Notes: generated from the sequence alone by a model not told the origin. A stretch of 52,111 bases of DNA from CAZNTZ01 sp964576135 (GCA_964576135.1 CAZNTZ010000003.1:1-52111); one strand, 5' to 3'; positions 8,594 to 18,416 are shown, counted from the stretch's first letter. Program-made: numbers and translations.

Positions 8594-9502
8594 ATGTCTA
8601 AGAAAATACCGGTATTTTTTTGCACAAACAGAGATTTAACCAGCTGGCTTGCGGTTGCATTGGTAAGTATGGCTATGAATACAAAGCATAAAATTGATTT
8701 GCATATTGTTGAATGTGGCATAACGGATGTGGATAAGAAAATTATAAATGATATTTGTAAAACTTATAAAAATCTGGGCAAACCAAAATTTTATTATGTA
8801 AATACTTTGAAAGAATTTGATGGTTGTGGTGCGGTTCGTAATTCTGATTTAGCGGCATGGGGTCGTTACATGTTTCCAAGTTTGGCGCCTAATTTAGATA
8901 AAGCACTTTATATGGATACAGACATTATGGTTTTGGGCGATGTTGCAAAACTTTATAATATGGATTTAGAAGGTTATACAATCGCTGCAGCACCGGAAAT
9001 TTATTATATGGTTCCACATAACACTGAAAGGTTGGCAAATTATCAACGTGGTGTTGGTGGTTCTGATAAACATGTTCCGTTTTGTTCTGGGATAATGGTA
9101 ATGGATCTCGAAAAATGGCGTAAAAAAGGCATGCTTGAAAAATTGAAAAAAATTGGTCGTGAAAACGCTGCACGGTTTATATGCCCAGATCAAGATTCAA
9201 TGAACACTTTGTTTGCAGATAATTATAAAATAATCAGTAATACTTTGGTTGCATCAACATTTGATGTAAACTGTTTACGTGCTGATTTCACAGAACAATT
9301 TCCAGAAATGCAAAGAAATATTATTGTCAGACATTTTAACGTCATCAAACCTTGGAAAGATTACTTAACCGAAGGTCGCCCAATTGCACACCGTGAATTG
9401 TTTTGGTATTACGCCGAAAAGACACCGTTTTTAGCTTATTTTCAAATGGAATTCAGTGCATCAATGACTGAAAGAATAATAAATTTTTCTAATAAACGAT
9501 AA
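8594..9502 (+). CDS. Glycosyltransferase family 8 protein
   Basis: A 302-residue retaining sugar-nucleotide transferase of family GT8. Visible motifs are the DxD metal site in LYMDTDIMVLGD (about 104-115), PFCSGIMVMDLEKWR (about 158-172), PDQDSMN, and the C-terminal HF....KPWK block that binds the nucleotide sugar. In Gram-negatives this family builds LPS outer core or glycans; the acceptor cannot be read here. It follows ychF by 11 bp with AAGGG before the ATG, and its stop meets the dnaG stop from the other strand with no spacer. Confidence 0.88.
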   Translation: MSKKIPVFFCTNRDLTSWLAVALVSMAMNTKHKIDLHIVECGITDVDKKIINDICKTYKNLGKPKFYYVNTLKEFDGCGAVRNSDLAAWGRYMFPSLAPNLDKALYMDTDIMVLGDVAKLYNMDLEGYTIAAAPEIYYMVPHNTERLANYQRGVGGSDKHVPFCSGIMVMDLEKWRKKGMLEKLKKIGRENAARFICPDQDSMNTLFADNYKIISNTLVASTFDVNCLRADFTEQFPEMQRNIIVRHFNVIKPWKDYLTEGRPIAHRELFWYYAEKTPFLAYFQMEFSASMTERIINFSNKR

Positions 9503-11098
9503 TCAAAGTTCGCTCAGTTTATTTATATTTTCCTGGGTTTTGATAATTTCCAGGTTCAATTTTTTTATATCTTCGCTGTTGTTTGCTGTTTTTAATTTTG
9601 TTTTTAATTCATCCAAATAAAAATTCAGTTTAAGTGCAATTATGAATTTTTCAGCATCTGTTTTTGATATTGGATTGACATTTTTTTCGATCTTTGCGCC
9701 CAAATCAATATTTAATCTGTGCAAGAAATCGGAATGCTTTTCAATTAAATCTGGATATGAATCAGCAATAACAGAAAGAGTCTTTTGTGTAATAGCACTG
9801 ATTTTTGGAATTGGAATATTATTGCCTTTTTCTGACATTTTTTTCCATTGATGCCATTGTTGGAATTTACGTTGATCGTATTCTTGTTCAAATTCACGTC
9901 GTAGAGATGGATCTGTGATTTTCGCAGTTTCTGTTTTCAAAAATTTTTCTGCCTGTGTCCTTCCATTTGGTGTTGCAATAATGAATGAATTATTTGCTGT
10001 TTGCCATAAGAAGTCTACCAATGGTATCGCAGAATCAATAATTTGCTTCATCTTAGACTGTCCGCCTGGGGATTTTAAAATATCATCAGGGTCCTTACCG
10101 CCTGTGACAAAGGCAAAACGCACATCTGAATTATCGCGAATAAGCGGTAAAATAAGTCCAACTGCGCGCGCGGCTGCTTTTTGGCCGGCAGCATCACCGT
10201 CAAAACAAAAAACAATGTTTCTGTTGGATTTTGCCAAAATTTGTAAATGATCTTCGGTCAGTGCTGTGCCCAATGGGGCAACGGTTTCACCAAAACCATT
10301 TGTTTGCATTTGTATTGCGTCTATTTGACCTTCGACAACTATACTACGGTTTGCAAGATGAATTGCCTCTCTGGCAAAGTTAAAACCAAATAAAGTTTGT
10401 CGTTTGTGAAAGAAATCAGTGTCAGATGTATTTATATATTTTGGTTCTGAACCATCCAATGATCTTCCTGAAAATGCAATGACTTGACCATATGCGTTAA
10501 AAATTGGGAACATTAATCTATCGCGAAAGAAATCATAGGGACCATAATCTCCAACGCGCACCAATCCGGTCATTGGCGTATTTTTATTTCCACCAAATTT
10601 TTGGGACACAAGGTTTGTTTTTGGCGCATATCCAATTCTGTATTTTTTTATCTTGGCATCGTCAAATCCACGTTTACGCAGGTAATCAAGTGCATGCGCA
10701 CCAGCAGCATCAAATAAATTATCCTGATAAATTTTACAAACAGATTCATAAATATCGAAATAACCCTGCTCTCGCTCTATCTGTTCTTTGGTTTTGGGTT
10801 TATAGTCTGGTAATTTTAATCCGGCCTGCTGTGCGAGATCTTCAATTGCAGATTTGAAATCTATATTATTGGTTTTCATTGTAAACGATATAATGTCGCC
10901 ATGTTCTCCGCAACCAAAGCAATGGTAAAATCCTTTTTCTTCGTTTACTGAAAAACTTGGTGTCTTTTCATTATGAAACGGGCAACATCCCCAATAATTT
11001 TGCCCCTTTTTTTTCAAAGGAACACGCCGACCAACAATATCGACGATTGAAAGTCTCGCCCGCAATTCGTCTGTAAAATTGTTGTTAAAAGCCGGCAT
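9503..11098 (-). CDS. dnaG: DNA primase DnaG
   Basis: Synthesises RNA primers at the replication fork. The 531 residues contain the CHC2 zinc ribbon (C39, H42, C60, C63), the catalytic core with a TOPRIM domain starting VVEGQIDAIQMQ (about 255) and CFDGDAAGQKAA, and a helical C-terminal region for helicase contact that is shorter than in E. coli (581 aa). It starts 5 bp after the topA stop and ends the mre-topA-dnaG unit. The usual neighbour rpoD is absent; a glycosyltransferase converges on it. Confidence 0.96.
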   Translation of the reverse strand: MPAFNNNFTDELRARLSIVDIVGRRVPLKKKGQNYWGCCPFHNEKTPSFSVNEEKGFYHCFGCGEHGDIISFTMKTNNIDFKSAIEDLAQQAGLKLPDYKPKTKEQIEREQGYFDIYESVCKIYQDNLFDAAGAHALDYLRKRGFDDAKIKKYRIGYAPKTNLVSQKFGGNKNTPMTGLVRVGDYGPYDFFRDRLMFPIFNAYGQVIAFSGRSLDGSEPKYINTSDTDFFHKRQTLFGFNFAREAIHLANRSIVVEGQIDAIQMQTNGFGETVAPLGTALTEDHLQILAKSNRNIVFCFDGDAAGQKAAARAVGLILPLIRDNSDVRFAFVTGGKDPDDILKSPGGQSKMKQIIDSAIPLVDFLWQTANNSFIIATPNGRTQAEKFLKTETAKITDPSLRREFEQEYDQRKFQQWHQWKKMSEKGNNIPIPKISAITQKTLSVIADSYPDLIEKHSDFLHRLNIDLGAKIEKNVNPISKTDAEKFIIALKLNFYLDELKTKLKTANNSEDIKKLNLEIIKTQENINKLSEL

Positions 11099-11103
11099 TT
11101 ATA

Positions 11104-13371
11104 TCACTTTTTCTTGCCCCATGTTTTTTTTGAACTGGGCTTTTTATTGTTTATCAAATCAATGGCTGATTCTAAATCTGGTTGCTCTTTGACACCAACA
11201 TTTACTTTGTTTGATGAAATATACGCGCCATAACGACCATCTGCGAAATATAAAATATCTTTACCTGTTGCTGGGTTTGTACCGAGTGATAAACCTTCGG
11301 CTTTTTTGGCGGCACCAGATAATAATTCTTGGGCAATTTCCAAAGTTATAGTTTCAGATGTATATTTTTTTGCAGATGTATTTTTCTTACCGTCTGTGAC
11401 ATAGGGTCCAAAACGACCAATTTTAAATGAAATACCTTCACCCAAATCTTTGTTTGACGATCCGGATTCTTGGGTGCTATTTTCACCATCTGAATTTGGT
11501 GATTGTGTTGCCATTCCAAGTTGTTTTGTGTATTTGCATTCTGGATATTTTGAACAACCTAAGAATGCACCATATTTAGAAACTTTGAGTTCTAACTTGC
11601 TGCCGCACTCTGGGCACTTGTTATCACTATTTGGGAATAAATGCCCGTAAAGTGCAGTGTTTATGGCATCCATAACCTCTGGGGTGGATATTTTTTTGCT
11701 GCCCGCTACCATTTTTTCGACCGGAGACCAGAAACTTGTAAGTGCGGCAATACGCGCCAGTTTTCCATTTGATACATCGTCAAGTGCGTCTTCGGTCTTG
11801 GCGGTGAAATCAACCGCTACAAGATCTGGAAAATACTTTGTTAAAAATGCCGCGACAAGCCATCCAGCAGGGGTAGGAAAAAATCTTTGTTTATCCAGTT
11901 TTACATATTCACGATCAACAATTGTTGACATTATGGTTGCGTATGTTGATGGACGACCAATACCAAGTTCTTCTAATTTTTTTACAAGTGATGCTTCGGT
12001 GTATCTTGGTGGTGGCATTGTAAAATGTTGTTCTGGGATAAGTTTTGAAATTTCTATTTCATTACCAATTTCAAGTTGAGGTAATTTTGTTTCTTTTTCA
12101 TCAGAATCGTCATCATCCATACCTTCTTGATAAACTTTCAAAAATCCCGCGAAAGTCTGGGTTGTTCCAACAGAATGTAAAATTGCATTTGGTGAATTTT
12201 TTGGTTTTATATCAACACCAACAGAATCGAATTCAGCATTTGTCATTTGGCATGCAATTGTTCTTTTCCAAATCAAATCATAAAGTTTCGCAGCATCTGC
12301 ATCCAAATCTGTATTTTTTGTTGCAATATTTGTTGGACGAATTGCTTCGTGAGCTTCTTGGGCGTTTTTCGACTTTGTAACATAAATATTAGGGGATTTT
12401 GGTAAAAATTCATTACCATATTCTTTGACAATGTAATCACGAATACCGTTAACCGCCTCTGCTGACAAATTTGTTGCGTCGGTTCGCATGTATGTGATTA
12501 AACCTTGTTCATATAATTTTTGCGCAACACCCATTGTTCTTTTAGATGAAAAATGCAATTTACGCGCCGATTCTTGTTGTAATGTCGAAGTTGTAAATGG
12601 TGCATAAGGTTTTCTGGATATATGTTTTTTATCGATATTTGATACAATTGCATTTGTTGGAATACTGAAAGCAGATACGATTTTATCCATATCGCCTTTT
12701 GTGCCAATTGTAAGTTTTTCAATCTTTTTGTTTTCGAATTGTGCAAGCGATGCTGAAAATTCAGATGTACCTTTTTCACAATTTGCGGTTAATGACCAAT
12801 ATTCAACAGGTTTAAATACTTCTATTTCAGATTCACGATCAACAACCAATTTCACTGCTACCGATTGCACGCGGCCCGCACTACGCCCCAGGTTTCTGCG
12901 CCACAAAAGTGGTGAAACATTAAATCCAATTAAATAATCCAAAGCACGACGAACAAGATATGCATCAACCAAATCATTATCGATTTTTCTTGGATTTTTG
13001 ATTGCTTCGTTGATTGCATTTTTTGTGATTTCATGAAATACAACGCGATAAACTGGTTTACCGGCAATTGCTTTCTTTGCAGTTAAAATATCCAGTAAAT
13101 GCCATGCGATTGCTTCCCCTTCGCGGTCAGGGTCACTTGCCAGATAAAGTGTATCTGCTTTTTTTAATTCATCTGTGATTAATTTAATTTGTTTTTCTTT
13201 ACCAGGCATAATTTGCCATTTCATAGAAAAATCATTTTCTGGGTCGACGCTCCCATTTTCAGGTACAAGGTCGCGTACGTGTCCAACAGACGCGACAACG
13301 TGCCAATCTTTGCCCAGATATTTTTCAATTGTTTTTGCTTTGGCTGGTGATTCAACGATAAGTAAATTCAT
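11104..13371 (-). CDS. topA: DNA topoisomerase I
   Basis: Relaxes negative supercoils through a 5'-phosphotyrosine intermediate. The 755 residues start with the TOPRIM domain (LLIVESPAKAKTIEKYLG; DPDREGEAIAWH), contain the active-site Tyr294 in ITYMRTD, a four-Cys zinc ribbon (CPECG...GCSKYPEC, about residues 580-605) and C-terminal basic repeats (FKIGRFGPYVTDG; YFADGRYGAYIS) ending in a KKTWGKKK tail. Its ATG is 3 bp after the rodA stop, so it is transcribed with the cell-shape genes. Confidence 0.97.
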   Translation of the reverse strand: MNLLIVESPAKAKTIEKYLGKDWHVVASVGHVRDLVPENGSVDPENDFSMKWQIMPGKEKQIKLITDELKKADTLYLASDPDREGEAIAWHLLDILTAKKAIAGKPVYRVVFHEITKNAINEAIKNPRKIDNDLVDAYLVRRALDYLIGFNVSPLLWRRNLGRSAGRVQSVAVKLVVDRESEIEVFKPVEYWSLTANCEKGTSEFSASLAQFENKKIEKLTIGTKGDMDKIVSAFSIPTNAIVSNIDKKHISRKPYAPFTTSTLQQESARKLHFSSKRTMGVAQKLYEQGLITYMRTDATNLSAEAVNGIRDYIVKEYGNEFLPKSPNIYVTKSKNAQEAHEAIRPTNIATKNTDLDADAAKLYDLIWKRTIACQMTNAEFDSVGVDIKPKNSPNAILHSVGTTQTFAGFLKVYQEGMDDDDSDEKETKLPQLEIGNEIEISKLIPEQHFTMPPPRYTEASLVKKLEELGIGRPSTYATIMSTIVDREYVKLDKQRFFPTPAGWLVAAFLTKYFPDLVAVDFTAKTEDALDDVSNGKLARIAALTSFWSPVEKMVAGSKKISTPEVMDAINTALYGHLFPNSDNKCPECGSKLELKVSKYGAFLGCSKYPECKYTKQLGMATQSPNSDGENSTQESGSSNKDLGEGISFKIGRFGPYVTDGKKNTSAKKYTSETITLEIAQELLSGAAKKAEGLSLGTNPATGKDILYFADGRYGAYISSNKVNVGVKEQPDLESAIDLINNKKPSSKKTWGKKK

Positions 13372-13374
13372 AAA

Positions 13375-14535
13375 TTATGCACCTTTTGCAGACAGTTGTT
13401 GATCTTTGAATATTCTTGCGTTTTGGCAAAGTCCGAATCCGAACATAAGCGATAAAATTGCGCTGCCCCCGAAACTGACCAGTGGTAATGGTACGCCCAC
13501 TGTTGGTAATAATCCCAAAACCATTGCTATATTTATAAAGTAATAAGTAAAGAAATTCAACATAAACCCAAAACATAATAATTGACCAAATCGGTTTCTG
13601 CATGTTTTTGCGAACCAAAACAGCAATATTGTAATTGTTAAATATGTAAATAAAAGTAGAAATCCACCCATAAAACCAAATTCTTCACCGAATGATATGA
13701 AAATAAAGTCGGTTTGTTTTTCAGGTAAAAATGCTAAATGTGATTGTGTTCCTTGTAAAAACCCCTTGCCAACAAGACCGCCACTGCCAAAAGCAATCTT
13801 GGCCTGATTGATTTGATAACCAATCCCAGAAGTATCGTGATCAGGATTCATAAAAGTAATAATTCGATTACGTTGATAATCATGTAATCCACCAAACCAT
13901 ATAATTGGTGCAGATAATGCGACCAAAATGCCCCCGATTAAAAACCATTGCTTTTTTGCACCGACAATCCATAAAATTGCAACCCCAACAATTATAAGTG
14001 AAAGCGCAGTTCCAAGGTCAGGCTGCATTGCAACAAATAAAAATGGAATAATAAGCAATAAAGCCGGTATTATATATGTTTTTAGTTGTGAAAGTTCAAT
14101 AGAATTTTTCCATGCAAAATATCGCGCAAGTGACAAAACAACCGCTATTTTTATCAGTTCCGAAGGTTGGATATGTATAAATCCAAGGTTTAACCATCTT
14201 TGTGCACCCATACCTGTGTGTCCAACAAAATCTGTCAAAATAATGAGAATAAGGGCAACAAAATAAATTATATATGCAGATTTAAGCCATGTTTTAATGT
14301 TTGAAAAAGCTGCTATGAAGAAAACAACAAAACCAAGAGCAATCTTTCCAAGTTGTGACAAAGCGTAAGGTTTCCAACCACCAAAAGATTCACTTGTTCC
14401 ACCAATTGAATATAAAACTATTACAGAAACAACCAACAAGAAAGTCATAAGCGCAAAAAGTGGCCATGAAAAACCACGTAATTTTTCAGATAATCCAATA
14501 CTTTCGGTATGTGAAAATCGTATCTGGCTAGGCAT
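13375..14535 (-). CDS. rodA: Rod-shape SEDS glycosyltransferase RodA
   Basis: RodA polymerises lipid II glycan strands during lateral wall growth, paired with PBP2. The 386-residue protein has about ten membrane spans. It contains SEDS features such as GHTGMGAQRWLNLG...QPSELIKIA (about 118-145), MQPDLGTAL (about 168) and the C-terminal GVPLPLVSFGGSA block (about 352-364). Its ATG overlaps the mrdA stop by 8 bp, showing translational coupling with its partner transpeptidase. Confidence 0.96.
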   Translation of the reverse strand: MPSQIRFSHTESIGLSEKLRGFSWPLFALMTFLLVVSVIVLYSIGGTSESFGGWKPYALSQLGKIALGFVVFFIAAFSNIKTWLKSAYIIYFVALILIILTDFVGHTGMGAQRWLNLGFIHIQPSELIKIAVVLSLARYFAWKNSIELSQLKTYIIPALLLIIPFLFVAMQPDLGTALSLIIVGVAILWIVGAKKQWFLIGGILVALSAPIIWFGGLHDYQRNRIITFMNPDHDTSGIGYQINQAKIAFGSGGLVGKGFLQGTQSHLAFLPEKQTDFIFISFGEEFGFMGGFLLLFTYLTITILLFWFAKTCRNRFGQLLCFGFMLNFFTYYFINIAMVLGLLPTVGVPLPLVSFGGSAILSLMFGFGLCQNARIFKDQQLSAKGA

Positions 14536-16315
14536 TTTTCAAAGCCTCCCTCATTACTTGTGACGCGACAAATGCGGCTGGTCCGGAAGATCCCGCATGT
14601 TCTGTAATTACTGCGACGATATATTTTGGATTATCAGTTGGTGCATAACCAACAAATAAACCATGATTACGTTGTTGCCAGGCAAGTTGGTCATTTGTCA
14701 AAACACCAGATTCACGTTCTTTTTTACTGATAGTTCTGACTTGGGATGTTCCGGTTTTACCACCCATTCGCATTCCACGAACATTTATAGCTGCACCCGC
14801 TGCTGTACCGCCTTGTTTTGTTACGCGTTCTAACCCGCCAAGTACGAGGCGACTATTTTTAAGACCCAATCCATCAACTTTGTTTTTTTCAAGTTCATTA
14901 GCAATAATGTATGGAACGACTTTTTTATTTGTTGCGACACGAGCCATCATTGTTGCAAGTTGAACACAATTTGTCAGAATAAACCCCTGACCAATTCCAG
15001 AAATAATTGTATCTCCGTGGTACCAAGTTGATCCAATATTTCTTTCTTTCCATTTTTTATCTGGAATAATTCCGGCTGCTTCACGTGGTAAAGTATTCAA
15101 GAGCATTTGTCCCAATCCCAAACGTTCAGCCATAGATTTAATTACGTCAATTCCGATACGTAATGCAACCTGATAAAAATAAATATCGCAAGAATGTGCC
15201 AGTGCATCAGAAAGATTTTCCCAACCATGTCCTTTAGCTTCCCAACAGTGATATAAATGATTTCCATATTCCCATTTACCTGGACAGAATATTTTTTCAG
15301 TTGGGGTCAGTGCTCCGGATTCCAAAGCCGCCAAAGCAACAATAATTTTAAATACTGAACCTGGTGGATAAAGTCCTTCTAGGGCTTTGTTCATAAATGG
15401 TTTTAATGGATCTTTGTTTAATTTTTCAGAGTATTCTGAACCACCTTCTGTACGGAAAATATTTGGATCAAATCCAGGTGCCGATACCATTGCCAAAATA
15501 GCACCATTTGTTGCATCCATAACAATTCCAGCGCCAGATTTATATTCTTTGAGCAAGTCAGCCAAACGTTTTTGCAAATTATCAGAAATTGTTGTATTCA
15601 GATTTGTTCCAGCTTGTTCTGAAATTTGCAATGATTCATCTTCGCCAACAATTTGTCCCATTGCATCTGCAATCAAAGCATGTTGGCCAGCACGGCCAGC
15701 CAGCGATCTATCAAATGCACGTTCAAGACCAGAAATGCCAGTCATAAAGAATTGTGATTTAGATGCGAGTCTTTGATAATCCTGCATAGCGCGATCTGTC
15801 ATTCCAATATAACCAATAACCTGTGCAGCCGCATCACCAAGTGGATAACGTCTGGAATATCCTTGTTCAATATGCAATCCATTAAGACCGAGTGATTGTA
15901 ATTTTGCTAACTGTTCCCAACCAAGTGATTCACGAATCAGTGTCGGTTGAAACTTTCTTTGCTTTTCAATAGATTTTCTAATTTTTGAAATTTCGGCCGG
16001 TTTTAATTTTAGTTCACGTGTCGATTCTTTTATTAACTCTTCGATATTATCAGTTTCTTCTGGGATAATATATGCACGATATACAGGGGTGTCATAAGCA
16101 AGTGATGAACCGTCTTTTGCAAGTATTCGTCCACGTTCTGGTAAATTTACTTGTAACCGTATCGAATTATTCAATGCTTTGCGTTTATATGTACCATAAT
16201 TAAAAACTTGTAATTGCAGCATTCGCATAACAAGAACAGAAGTTAAAATGGCACCAGCACCAAGAAATAATGCAGAACGTCTGTCAAAGGTAAGAGATAC
16301 TTCTTTGTCGATCAT
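14528..16315 (-). CDS. mrdA: Penicillin-binding protein 2 (elongasome transpeptidase)
   Basis: PBP2 crosslinks peptidoglycan in the rod complex. The 595 residues start with a membrane anchor (about 12-32), followed by the dimerisation/pedestal domain and the transpeptidase domain. The catalytic set is complete: SxxK at Ser320 (GSVFKI), the SCD motif in HSCDIYFY (about 380), and KTGTS (about 520). The ATG overlaps the mreD stop (TAATG) with AAAAGG in front. The order mreC-mreD-mrdA-rodA is the canonical one. Confidence 0.97.
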   Translation of the reverse strand: MIDKEVSLTFDRRSALFLGAGAILTSVLVMRMLQLQVFNYGTYKRKALNNSIRLQVNLPERGRILAKDGSSLAYDTPVYRAYIIPEETDNIEELIKESTRELKLKPAEISKIRKSIEKQRKFQPTLIRESLGWEQLAKLQSLGLNGLHIEQGYSRRYPLGDAAAQVIGYIGMTDRAMQDYQRLASKSQFFMTGISGLERAFDRSLAGRAGQHALIADAMGQIVGEDESLQISEQAGTNLNTTISDNLQKRLADLLKEYKSGAGIVMDATNGAILAMVSAPGFDPNIFRTEGGSEYSEKLNKDPLKPFMNKALEGLYPPGSVFKIIVALAALESGALTPTEKIFCPGKWEYGNHLYHCWEAKGHGWENLSDALAHSCDIYFYQVALRIGIDVIKSMAERLGLGQMLLNTLPREAAGIIPDKKWKERNIGSTWYHGDTIISGIGQGFILTNCVQLATMMARVATNKKVVPYIIANELEKNKVDGLGLKNSRLVLGGLERVTKQGGTAAGAAINVRGMRMGGKTGTSQVRTISKKERESGVLTNDQLAWQQRNHGLFVGYAPTDNPKYIVAVITEHAGSSGPAAFVASQVMREALKNA

Positions 16316-16767
16316 TATTTATCAATCCTTTTTGCAATAGCAGCAAAAATAAAATAAAACACGCTTACCCATAACAACAGCCAAATGCTTTTTAATAATA
16401 CGCCCCAAGACCAAGCATTCACGCTTGACCAGAAAGTAAGAATCAAAAGACATAAACCAAAAAATGCCATAAATACAAACAAAGCATCCATTTTTTGTCT
16501 TGATGTATCAAAGAAAGATTGCAGTCCATTAGCAGCATAAGCAGCACTATACATAAAAGTCCAGAAAAGCAGAGTGTCGAAATTTCTGTCTATCAAAAGA
16601 CAAATTAGTAATGAGAATGGAAAAAAACACAGAACAGGTCTGACAAAAGAGTAATAAAACAAAGGAATTATTGCCAAAATACCGCATGGATTAAATACAA
16701 GCGAATCAAGCCGCCAAAGCAGTAAAGTTATCAAAAACGGAAATAATATTTTGATGTAATTTTTCAT
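16315..16767 (-). CDS. mreD: Rod shape-determining membrane protein MreD
   Basis: A 150-residue, five- to six-span inner-membrane protein lying between mreC and mrdA. Sequence conservation of MreD is low, so the call rests on size, hydrophobicity, the FPF.....D...F-like central part and position. It belongs to the elongasome that links MreB filaments to wall synthesis. It starts 26 bp after the mreC stop. Confidence 0.85.
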   Translation of the reverse strand: MKNYIKILFPFLITLLLWRLDSLVFNPCGILAIIPLFYYSFVRPVLCFFPFSLLICLLIDRNFDTLLFWTFMYSAAYAANGLQSFFDTSRQKMDALFVFMAFFGLCLLILTFWSSVNAWSWGVLLKSIWLLLWVSVFYFIFAAIAKRIDK

Positions 16768-16793
16768 TTTCGTTATTCAAACTTATGGCTTTT

Positions 16794-17630
16794 CTATTTA
16801 TATTTTTCTTTGCTGTTGAATATCAATACTATGGCTTCGCTCAGTTTTTTTGCGGGTGCAAATAATTTTACCTCTGCATATTTATTTTCTGCTCTTTCAA
16901 CAACACCTATTGGAATTCCTTCGGGAAGTGTCCCATTTATTCCACTTGATACCAGTTTGATTCCAACGGTTGGAACAAATTCTGGGTCGCTAAAGAATTT
17001 AAATGTCGCTTTGTTACCACCGGCTCCATTTAAAAATCCATAAACACTTGTACCTGCAACACGTACAGGAATATTTGATTTTGAATCTGATAAAGATCTG
17101 ACACTTGCAAAATCATCGGTTACATTATCTATTATTCCAGCCAAGCTGCCATCGTATGAAATAACAACCATTTTCTCGCCCAGTCCTTTGGACTTACCTT
17201 TGTTTATTAAAAATCCACTGTGATGAAATGCCGTGTTATTATGGATTATTTCTGCTGATACTGATTTTGTAGGTGTTTGTTTAATAATATCTAATTGTTG
17301 TTCAAGTTTTTGATTTTCGGCAATTAAAACATTACATTCATTCTGATGGGCAGAGATTTCGGCGAGTTTTGCACGCAAAATTTTATTTTCTTTGCGGGCA
17401 ATACTAATTTCATGAATATTTTCACCTAAACGTACAGTTGCACGCATTGGCCAAGACACAAAATCACCGATTGCGTGTGCGACAGGTAATACAAAATTTG
17501 AAACGCCGTTCATAATCTTGTAATCAGGCTTATCAAGAAAGATATATATCAAAAAAACCGGTAATAACGATGCAGCGATTCCCGAACGAATTGTTTTATA
17601 AGCTTGTGAAGACAATTTTTTAACATTCAT
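16794..17630 (-). CDS. mreC: Rod shape-determining protein MreC
   Basis: MreC is the periplasmic organiser of the elongasome. From the ATG at 17630 it has 278 residues: a short basic N-terminus, one membrane span (about 15-33), a coiled coil (about 75-115, ENKILRAKLAEI.. and ENQKLEQQLDII) and two beta domains (AEIIHNN; GSLAGIIDNV; SSGINGTLPEGIPIGVV). A frame from an upstream TTG is open, but that TTG is better read as the -35 of a promoter. The ATG has no Shine-Dalgarno and sits at the expected transcription start. mreB, usually directly upstream, is not here; divergent rpmI is. Confidence 0.93.
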   Translation of the reverse strand: MNVKKLSSQAYKTIRSGIAASLLPVFLIYIFLDKPDYKIMNGVSNFVLPVAHAIGDFVSWPMRATVRLGENIHEISIARKENKILRAKLAEISAHQNECNVLIAENQKLEQQLDIIKQTPTKSVSAEIIHNNTAFHHSGFLINKGKSKGLGEKMVVISYDGSLAGIIDNVTDDFASVRSLSDSKSNIPVRVAGTSVYGFLNGAGGNKATFKFFSDPEFVPTVGIKLVSSGINGTLPEGIPIGVVERAENKYAEVKLFAPAKKLSEAIVLIFNSKEKYK

Positions 17631-17637
17631 GGGCTGA

Positions 17638-17666
17638 TTTATACACCAGTGATTTATAATTTTCAA
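17638..17666 (-). promoter_or_regulatory. Predicted promoter of the mreC operon, giving a leaderless mRNA
   Basis: Minus strand TTGAAA (17666-17661), 17-base spacer, TATAAA (17643-17638), then seven bases and the mreC ATG. Five of six bases match consensus in each box. Transcription should begin at or next to the ATG. Confidence 0.6.
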
Positions 17667-17685
17667 TACAATTTAATATAAAAAC

Positions 17686-17713
17686 TTGATTTTTGTAATT
17701 TTTAAGTCATAAT
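17686..17713 (+). promoter_or_regulatory. Predicted promoter of rpmI-rplT with a leader hairpin
   Basis: TTGATT (17686-17691), 16-base spacer, CATAAT (17708-17713). The GC-rich leader that follows contains GCGGC-GGGGCAT-GCCGC (about 17730-17746), a small hairpin in an otherwise AT-rich intergenic region. It may be a site for ribosomal-protein autoregulation; that is inference. Confidence 0.5.
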
Positions 17714-17769
17714 ACCGGGGCATCCAAAGCGGCGGGGCATGCCGCAAGGATAAATCAAAAGGAATCAAA

Positions 17770-17973
17770 ATGCCAAAAATGAAGACAAAGTCTTACCTGA
17801 AAAAACGGGCAAGCATGACCGCGACCGGTAAAATCCGGGTTGCCAGAAACAGCCACAAAAAACTGCTGCGTAAAAAATCCAAACGTGCAAATAACCAAGG
17901 ATCTAAGGCGCAATACTTAAACGCAAACATGGTTGGTCAAGCAAAAATCTTGGCGCCATACGGTTTGAAATAA
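17770..17973 (+). CDS. rpmI: 50S ribosomal protein L35
   Basis: A 67-residue basic protein starting MPKMKTKSYLKKR and ending APYGLK, the L35 pattern (MPK.KT....KR......G......H..L..KS.K). AAAGGA stands 7-8 bases before the ATG. It is followed 17 bp later by rplT. The usual upstream gene infC is about 14 kb away on the other strand, so the infC-rpmI-rplT cluster is split. Confidence 0.96.
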   Translation: MPKMKTKSYLKKRASMTATGKIRVARNSHKKLLRKKSKRANNQGSKAQYLNANMVGQAKILAPYGLK

Positions 17974-17990
17974 ATAAAAAGGCTTAAAAA

Positions 17991-18356
17991 ATGGCAAGAG
18001 TTAAACGCGGAACAACCGTAAAACAAAAACACAAGAAAATATTGGATCGGGCCAAAGGTTATTTGGGTCGCCACAGTTCAACATATCGCGCCGCGCGTGA
18101 AAAGACCGAAAAAGCAGGTCAGTATTCATATCGTGACCGCAAAGTCAAAAAACGTGAGTTCAGATCACTTTGGATTATCCGTATCAATGCTGCTGCACGT
18201 AATGCAGGTCTGACATACAGCCAATTCATGAATGGACTCAAAAAAGCCGGGATTGAACTTGATCGTAAAGTTTTGGCCGAAATGGCATATGCTAATGATG
18301 CTAATTTTTCAAAATTGGTTGAATCAGCAAAACGATTTATCAAAACTGAAAAATAA
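17991..18356 (+). CDS. rplT: 50S ribosomal protein L20
   Basis: A 121-residue protein with the complete L20 pattern: MARVKRG, RAKGYLGRHSSTYRAARE, YRDRKVKKREFRSLWIIRINAAAR, GLTYSQFMNGLKKAGIELDRKVLAEMA. L20 is needed early in 50S assembly and represses its own operon in several bacteria. AAAGG lies upstream. Its stop is directly followed by the 5' strand of a possible antiterminator in front of pheS. Confidence 0.98.
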   Translation: MARVKRGTTVKQKHKKILDRAKGYLGRHSSTYRAAREKTEKAGQYSYRDRKVKKREFRSLWIIRINAAARNAGLTYSQFMNGLKKAGIELDRKVLAEMAYANDANFSKLVESAKRFIKTEK

Positions 18357-18416
18357 CTTTTCGGTGGCGATATTTTGTATGTTATTCTAAAATGTCCGCC
18401 GAAAGGCGGATTTTTT
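18357..18416 (+). promoter_or_regulatory. Terminator with competing antiterminator between rplT and pheS (candidate attenuator)
   Basis: Terminator: TCCGCC-GAAA-GGCGGA followed by six T (18395-18416). The segment CTTTTCGGTGG at 18357-18367 can pair with CCGCCGAAAGG at 18396-18406 (11 pairs, two G-U), which would dissolve the terminator. A three-codon frame ATG-TTA-TTC-stop (18379-18390) lies between the two, without a good ribosome site. The terminator itself is clear; the switching is inference. Confidence 0.6.
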
